A stretch of DNA of 10,000 nt from positions 1 through 10,000 of the forward strand of contig JAHBMJ010002867.1 of NCBI GenBank assembly GCA_018398765.1, read 5' to 3'. The position numbers were made by a program, and so were the translations under genes. A model generated the notes under the pieces. That model searched no databases. It was not told the DNA's origin and was given only the letters and a program-made list of their open reading frames with translations. The DNA is from Chromera velia (taxonomy: Eukaryota; Sar; Chromeraceae). Below, one piece after another: positions 6,965 through 10,000 of the stretch. How positions within the stretch are numbered: the stretch's first letter is position 1; each line of letters starts with the position of its first letter.

Positions 6965-9617
6965 AACGGGGGCAGTAGAAACAAACTGACGTAGAAACCA
7001 CAGGCAGGGCATGAGCAATCAACCCGGGGGATTCCAATCGCGAGGCACGAACTGCAGGGGACGAGGACCAGACAGGACCCCCCCACAGCGAACAAAGGAG
7101 ACAGAGGAGAGGGGCCCCCTGTAGACGAGGAGGAGGAGGAAGCGCTCCCCCCTCCTGCCGCTACCTGTCCCCCGACTGAAGAAACCCCTGATGACCCCCC
7201 GGGTCCCATCCCTTCTCTCTCCCTCTGCGTGCCGCTCAAGATCCCCAGAGAGCTCAGGCCCGGAGTGACCACGGCCGTGATCAACGGCTCCGTCAAGGCA
7301 GGCGTCGCCATCCACAGCAACGCAACTGGACGCACACACAAAAGGAAAGGAAAGGCAGGCATAAATAAGTCCAGCCATACGCTTCCAAGGACCTGCGCAT
7401 TTTGGGATGGATGCCCGTTCATCTGATTCATTTGACGCCAACGCGAGCAAGCAAAGAAGCAAGGAAGTATGGAAACAAACCCACAGGAACGGAAGTCTTT
7501 GTTTGTCCTGCAGGCTTCTTGAGCTCTGCAGGTACAACTTCTGCCCTCAATAAGTTCCTTAGATCTCGCACGTTTCTCAATCCTCTCCCTCCCCTCACCC
7601 TCGCCCCCCCACTCCGCCAGCCGGCCGCTCACCCTCTCGAAAGAAAGTTCCGTGCTCCAGTAATGATGGAGGTCTCGCCGCACCATTGCCGTAGGAGCCC
7701 CCCACCGACCCACCACCGGGAACCAGTTTTCGAAGCCGAAACGATCCCCTGGAGCTCGATCCGGATACCAAAGCAGCTGCAGCAGCAGCCGCAGCCGCAG
7801 CAGTGGGGGGACCTGCCGCGGGTCGAAACGAGGAAGGTGCAGACGAAGAAGCAGGACCCCCGGTTCCCCCACTGCCAAGTCCTCCCTGGGAACCCCCCCC
7901 GGCTGTTCCAGACCCTCGCCTATCATTTTCTCCCCCCCCTTCTGCCATCTTCGAGGCGCCTGGCGGTTCCACTACGCCATTCACGGCTCCCCCCCCCTCT
8001 GCAATAGACCTCTGTACTAGGCCCTCACCACATATCCCGATTCCGTCCTGACTAGCTTGACCGCCCTCAACTCCGGTCAAGAAGTTCCAACTTTTCCGGC
8101 AGGTGGAACTTAAACACTTTACCTGCGGGGATGCACCCGATCGATGGATCGAGCTAGGTCCGTGTACGTACAGACAGACAGAATGATGCACGCAAAACAA
8201 ACCGAAGCATACTGGCGGGACACCCGCAAAGCATCAGGAAAAAAAAAAAGGAAAGGCAAACCTCCTCTGACCCGTTCCTGCTTGCCCCCCCGACTATTAC
8301 ACTCACCTGCTGCCCCCCGCCCGCAGGACCAAGTTTCGTATTCCCCCCAGAGAGCACGACTCTGACTAGGCACCGACTAACGGCCTTTCCCTGACGGTTC
8401 TTAGGATGGTGATGACGCAATACTGCATGCATGCGGCAAGAGAAGGAAGGAACTTAGACATAAATCAGGATCCCTGCAGATCTTGCTGCGTGGGGGTGCA
8501 AAATCGACCATACCAACAAACGTATCATTAGCTGAAGGGATCTGCGGGGACGGAAAAACACAAACACAAACACGCACACCCCAACAAATCAGACGGAGAG
8601 CCAGGGAACAAAGCGGCCAGTCAAGGACTTTGTGCGAGATGGGAGAGAGGAACAGTAAAAAAAAAAAGTGGAGACAAAAAAGGAAGAAAGGTGGCAGAGG
8701 AAAGAAAAGACCATCAGTGGACAGGTCTGAGGGCAGCAGAAAGAAAGATCCCTTTGCAAGTACGTCTCGACTCACTTCCGTGTTCATCAACGAAAATTTG
8801 ATGTTCTTTCGGATTCACCCCCTTCACCCTCACCCCCTGTGAAAGTTCGAGACCCCTGCTTCTCCTCGAGGCTTGTGTCGCTGCACCCAGAGACACCTTG
8901 CTTGATGCCTTCCCAGCCTTCCCCTGAGCAAAAAACGCAGCTGTCTGCTGAAGGAAGACGCCTTTCTTGTTTGCTGCACTACTGCTACTACTGCTGCTGC
9001 TGGCAGAAGCTCCAGAAGAGAGACCTGCCAGTCTTGAAGTTTCAGTCTGATCCATCGTGGAGGAGCTGTTGCCATTGACCGCAAAAAACGCAGGAGTAAT
9101 GCCGAGCTCCTGAAGCAGGGCCTCGTCCCCAGGCCCCCCTCTCGGAACCCGGTTGCGGGCAGGATCCTCCCTACCCGCTTGACTGTGCATGTGTGCCTGT
9201 GGTACAGCACTGATCCACCTGAATTCTGCCTATCGTGCCGCTTGTCACTCTGTCCCCGGCAGACAGGGTGACGGCGGCACCAGCCGATCAAAATCGTTCG
9301 ATCTCTCCCAGAAAGACGAAATTGGAGGAAACTGAGCAGAAACAGAGGCGGCCGCAGAACCCAAGCCGAAGCCACATATGATGTGAAAGCACATTCGGAT
9401 GAACCGCCAGCCTGAGTCCAGCATAGTCCATCACTGCGTTCGTCCGACAGCACGATTTCAAGGATCGATTTTGTTGACAGCGCACCAGCGCAGCAGCAGC
9501 AGAACTTCATTTTCGCTTTCAAGGGGATTCGCACTCACCGCAAGTTATAAGACTGTATCGGTCAAGAAATGTACCTTCAGTTCCCTTTCCGGGGCCACAA
9601 CATGCCTTGCAGCCGAG
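3353..9617 (-). CDS. Eleven-exon gene model, unknown protein of at least 1098 residues (5' end not certain)
   Basis: The model joins 9539-9617, 8776-9225, 8307-8422, 7599-8011, 7165-7325, 6987-7051, 6327-6513, 5933-6039, 5541-5672, 5118-5215 and 3353-4841, all on -. Each junction has GT and AG, each phase matches the next exon, and the sum is 3297 bases. The strongest donors are GTGAGT at the ends of 9539-9617, 8776-9225, 8307-8422 and 5118-5215, and GTGAGG at 7599. The weakest are at 6987, 5933 and 5541. The protein is largely low-complexity, with a beta-rich region of about 110 residues before a long charged tail. I do not recognise the family. No signal peptide or membrane segment is evident. 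The true start may be further right or at the ATG at 9188-9190. Confidence 0.6.
5118..5215 (-). CDS. Exon 10, second part of the beta-rich region
   Basis: The acceptor TCCTCCTTTTTGCTGCAG and donor CAA followed by GTGAGTGAG are both near consensus. The exon codes SDLCVCVKTELPHDVV, then PHVEVLLVAGGEFISL. Phase 0 in and phase 2 out fit the last exon, where the junction codon becomes Lys (AA plus G). Confidence 0.8.
5331..5377. repeat. Imperfect GGAA/GAAA purine repeat
   Basis: It is a mixture of GGAAG and GAAAG units, inside the intron between exons 9 and 10. Confidence 0.8.
5502..5533. repeat. (GCCT)8 microsatellite
   Basis: Eight uninterrupted units. It lies seven bases inside the intron that follows exon 9 on the - strand. 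Confidence 0.95.
5541..5672 (-). CDS. Exon 9, first part of a beta-rich region
   Basis: A strong acceptor (CTTTTTCTTTTTCTGCAG) precedes 5672. The exon codes SGFASSVGQEGQVFALAG, then QVADSRVYGLLFIKP and TEVPPEGVRQS, with the alternating hydrophobic pattern of beta strands. It is exactly 44 codons, phase 0 at both ends. The chosen donor, TCA followed by GTTAGA at 5540, is weak; a GT 12 bases upstream would also keep phase. Confidence 0.7.
5906..5932. repeat. (GACT)n microsatellite
   Basis: Six units plus GAC. On the - strand it is (GTCA)n and begins at the proposed donor of exon 8, offering GT every four bases. Confidence 0.95.
5933..6039 (-). CDS. Exon 8, polar segment with uncertain 3' end
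   Basis: The acceptor is very strong: a CT-rich tract over about 25 bases ending CTCGCAG (6040-6041). Incoming phase 1 gives EGREGSEAADGRRETERR, then VRTRTESPPPSPAISGAL. The donor is unclear because the sequence runs into (GTCA)n on this strand. TTG followed by GTCAGT at 5932 keeps phase 0, as do further GT sites inside the array and one at GTGCGC further upstream. Confidence 0.5.
6327..6513 (-). CDS. Exon 7
   Basis: The acceptor GCGCTGCAG (6514-6515) and donor GCAG followed by GTGGGT (6326) bound the only frame open across the exon. It codes LPAQSGFLTHCLFSGIPL, then APGFLPDPSKLPVPLALTP and a polar end, QQEQGEGKGRGQ. It starts in phase 0 and ends in phase 1, fitting exon 8. Confidence 0.6.
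6514..6986 (-). other. Largest intron of the model (473 bases)
   Basis: Besides the purine array it holds about 270 bases of unique sequence (6514-6792) with several CAT/ATGCA motifs around 6645-6690. No exon could be supported inside it. Confidence 0.4.
6793..6966. repeat. Long GGAA/GAAA array (174 bases)
   Basis: Blocks of GGAA alternate with blocks of GAAA. The array lies in the proposed intron between exons 6 and 7. Open frames through it translate to monotonous Lys/Glu or Phe/Leu/Ser repeats and are not taken as coding. Confidence 0.95.
6987..7051 (-). CDS. Exon 6, short
   Basis: The acceptor (CCTCGTCCCCTGCAG) is strong. The incoming phase 1 frame codes RASRLESPGLIAHALPV, then VSTS. 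The donor TCA followed by GTTTGT was selected because it keeps phase 0 for the next exon; other GT sites upstream (for example at the GTGGTT) would keep phase too. The intron to the next exon holds the long GAAA/GGAA array. Confidence 0.4.
7165..7325 (-). CDS. Exon 5
   Basis: A long CT-rich tract ending TGCGTCCAG is a strong acceptor at 7326-7327, and ACAG followed by GTAGCG is a fair donor at 7164. Incoming phase 2 gives CVAVDGDACLDGAVDHGRG then GDLERHAEGERRDGTRG. A second frame (MATPALTEPLITAVVTPG) is also open and could be used if the upstream donor were read one base differently and this intron retained. I prefer the first because it fits all neighbouring phases. Confidence 0.45.
7599..8011 (-). 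CDS. Exon 4, Gly/Ala-rich low-complexity segment
   Basis: It reads RSIAEGGGAVNGVVEPPG, a Gly/Ser-rich stretch, a run of ten alanines (about 7772-7800) in mixed GCT/GCG/GCA codons, then SSRGSFRLRKLVPGGGS and FFREGERPAGGVGG. The donor is GAGG followed by GTGAGG at 7598. The acceptor GTACAG is weak; another AG 13 bases downstream would change frame. An opposite-strand frame through 7695-8051 also reads as Pro-rich protein, so strand here depends on phase continuity with the flanking exons. Confidence 0.5.
8307..8422 (-). CDS. Exon 3, basic/His segment
   Basis: The acceptor is a clean pyrimidine tract ending ATGCATGCAG before 8422, and the donor is CAG followed by GTGAGTG. Only the phase joined to exon 2 is open over the whole exon: it codes LRHHHPKNRQGKAVSRC then LVRVVLSGGNTKLGPAGG. 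The other two frames hit stops. Joined to exon 2 it gives FVDEHG-I-LRHHHPK. It ends in phase 0. A + strand acceptor overlapping the same bases (CCCGCCCGCAG at 8315-8325) was considered and set aside. Confidence 0.65.
8556..8580. repeat. AAACAC-type short repeat
   Basis: AAACAC units followed by CGCACACC, inside the intron between exons 2 and 3. The rest of that intron (8423-8775) is purine-rich with an A run at 8657-8667, and nothing else is supported. Confidence 0.7.
8776..9225 (-). CDS. Exon 2, Ser-rich segment
   Basis: The donor GTGAGT at 8775-8770 is a full consensus. The frame includes ATG at 9190-9188 and reads MHSQAGREDPARNR, then DEALLQELGITPAFFAVNG, a run of eight serines in mixed AGC/AGT codons, FLQQTAAFFAQGKAGK and finally VKGVNPKEHQIFVDEHG. 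The last 25 residues look ordered. The acceptor (GGCAG before 9225) lacks a pyrimidine tract and was chosen by phase; a start at 9190 with no upstream exon is the alternative. The exon ends in phase 1, which fits the next exon exactly. Confidence 0.7.
9226..9538 (-). other. Proposed intron between exons 1 and 2
   Basis: It begins with a consensus GTGAGT on the - strand and contains a CAG-type trinucleotide run (about 9488-9502). Long frames cross it on both strands (for example - 8830-9534) but have no ordered pattern. The acceptor end is weak. Confidence 0.35.
9539..9617 (-). CDS. Tentative 5' exon 1 of the - strand gene
   Basis: A T-rich acceptor (AAATTTTAG) precedes base 9617 and a strong donor (TTGCG then GTGAGTGC) follows base 9539. 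Only one frame is open, coding LGCKACCGPGKG then TEGTFLDRYSLITC. It starts in phase 0 and ends in phase 1, fitting an acceptor at 9226-9227. It has no start codon, so if real it needs an exon further upstream. The strong donor is the main evidence; the acceptor of the next exon is poor. Confidence 0.4.
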
Positions 9618-9864
9618 CTAAAATTTACTAATTTAAACCGAGCTAAGGAGTCCCCGCTCAGAGAAGAGCTCCAGGAAAGATGAGGAAAGTTGCACTTGCT
9701 GAAGACCATCGTTGGCGAGTCGCCTTGTGATGCATGAGAGTAACCCTCAAACCTTTTTCACGTGTCTGGCTCGATTGGTTTGAGACGCCTTTGCATTCGG
9801 TGCGAAACTCAACTAGAAAGCCCATGCAGCTCTGAGGATTCTAGGCGAAGGCAAGTTTTTTCAG
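9618..9864. promoter_or_regulatory. Possible divergent promoter interval
   Basis: About 250 bases without a supported exon separate the leftmost end of a tentative + strand gene from the 5' side of the - strand gene. No TATA box or other named motif is clear; the call is positional only. Confidence 0.2.
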
Positions 9865-9961
9865 TAGATCGCACAGCCTGATGACGGAAGGACGATTCCC
9901 CAAGTCCCCTGCTGATAATCGCAGCCGCCGACAGGCGGTGCAGAGGCGGGTCGATACATGG
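9865..9961 (+). CDS. Tentative exon of a divergent + strand gene, continuing past the window
   Basis: It is bounded on the left by GCAAGTTTTTTCAG and on the right by ATGG followed by GTGAGTGAG, a near-perfect donor at 9962. Only one frame is open from the acceptor: RSHSLMTEGRFPKSPADN then RSRRQAVQRRVDTW. ATG at 9881-9883 could be the start if this is a first exon. On the opposite strand a 32-codon frame from ATG at 9959 (MYRPASAPPVGG...) also looks protein-like but has no good donor. No function is recognised. Confidence 0.35.
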
Positions 9962-10000
9962 GTGAGTGAGAGGCCCTTCGACCGTTCTTTCTGTTTGACT

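Noticed and set aside
5502-6966. Regular repeats considered as a CRISPR array
   Set aside because: Units are 4 bases without spacers; these are microsatellites in eukaryotic introns.
7190-7324. + strand segment VPLKIPRELRPGVTTAVING
   Set aside because: It looks globular and has purine-rich first codon positions, but no consistent + strand splice chain was found. It overlaps exon 5, so some doubt about strand remains here.
6703-7926. - strand frame of 407 codons
   Set aside because: It runs through the GAAA/GGAA array, giving Phe/Leu/Ser monotony, and cuts across strong splice sites. The part at 7165-7325 remains a possible alternative frame, noted under exon 5.
7695-8051. + strand Pro/Ala-rich frame ending at TGA 8049-8051
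   Set aside because: It reads plausibly (PPVPPLPSPPWEPPPAVP) but has only a poor acceptor and no partner exons on +. The - strand frame is phase-linked to both neighbours.
8326-8370. + strand terminal exon TKFRIPPREHDSD after a strong acceptor
   Set aside because: No upstream + exon with a fitting donor was found, and the same bases form exon 3 on the - strand with consensus signals at both ends.
8830-9534. - strand frame of 234 codons
   Set aside because: It crosses the consensus donor at 9538 and the exon 2 frame; Cys/Arg/Leu-rich shadow translation.

Overview
The window looks like nuclear DNA of an intron-rich, GC-balanced protist. Support comes from several GT-AG introns of about 110-470 bases with strong GTGAGT-type donors and pyrimidine-rich acceptors, and from many tetranucleotide arrays. 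There are no bacterial operons or ribosome binding sites, and a reverse transcriptase/nuclease retroelement is present. The combination resembles chromerid algae such as Chromera velia, but this is an impression of style, not a proven assignment.

Left part (1 to about 2290): the 3' end of a retroelement on the + strand. An open frame enters from outside the window and carries the YADD catalytic box and C-terminal half of a reverse transcriptase (2-931). An in-frame TAG follows, and then, in the same frame, a zinc knuckle and a restriction-like (PD-(D/E)XK type) endonuclease domain (932-1666). Two point lesions suggest a decayed copy: TAG where relatives as I recall them have Trp, and Tyr where the last zinc-knuckle Cys should be. 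A strongly A+T-rich, hairpin-bearing tail follows (about 1800-2290).

Middle gap (about 2300-3352): low-complexity sequence with no gene I can support. It is probably the 3' flank of the next gene.

Main gene (3353 to at least 9617, - strand): although long frames exist on both strands, I could chain eleven exons on the - strand using splice signals and reading phase. All phases agree and the joined length is a multiple of three (3297 bases, 1098 residues plus stop). The predicted protein has a Ser-rich N-terminal part, a short basic/His segment, a Gly/Ala-rich stretch, a beta-rich region spread over three exons near 4700-5670, and a long disordered C-terminal tail. That tail holds basic, arginine-serine-like and acidic patches. 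I do not recognise the family. A nuclear or scaffold role is only an inference from the basic clusters. Four tetranucleotide arrays lie within about 20 bases of exon ends of this gene, including one that overlaps the stop codon.

Right edge (9865-9961): a tentative first exon of a divergent + strand gene, ending in a strong GGTGAGTGAG donor.
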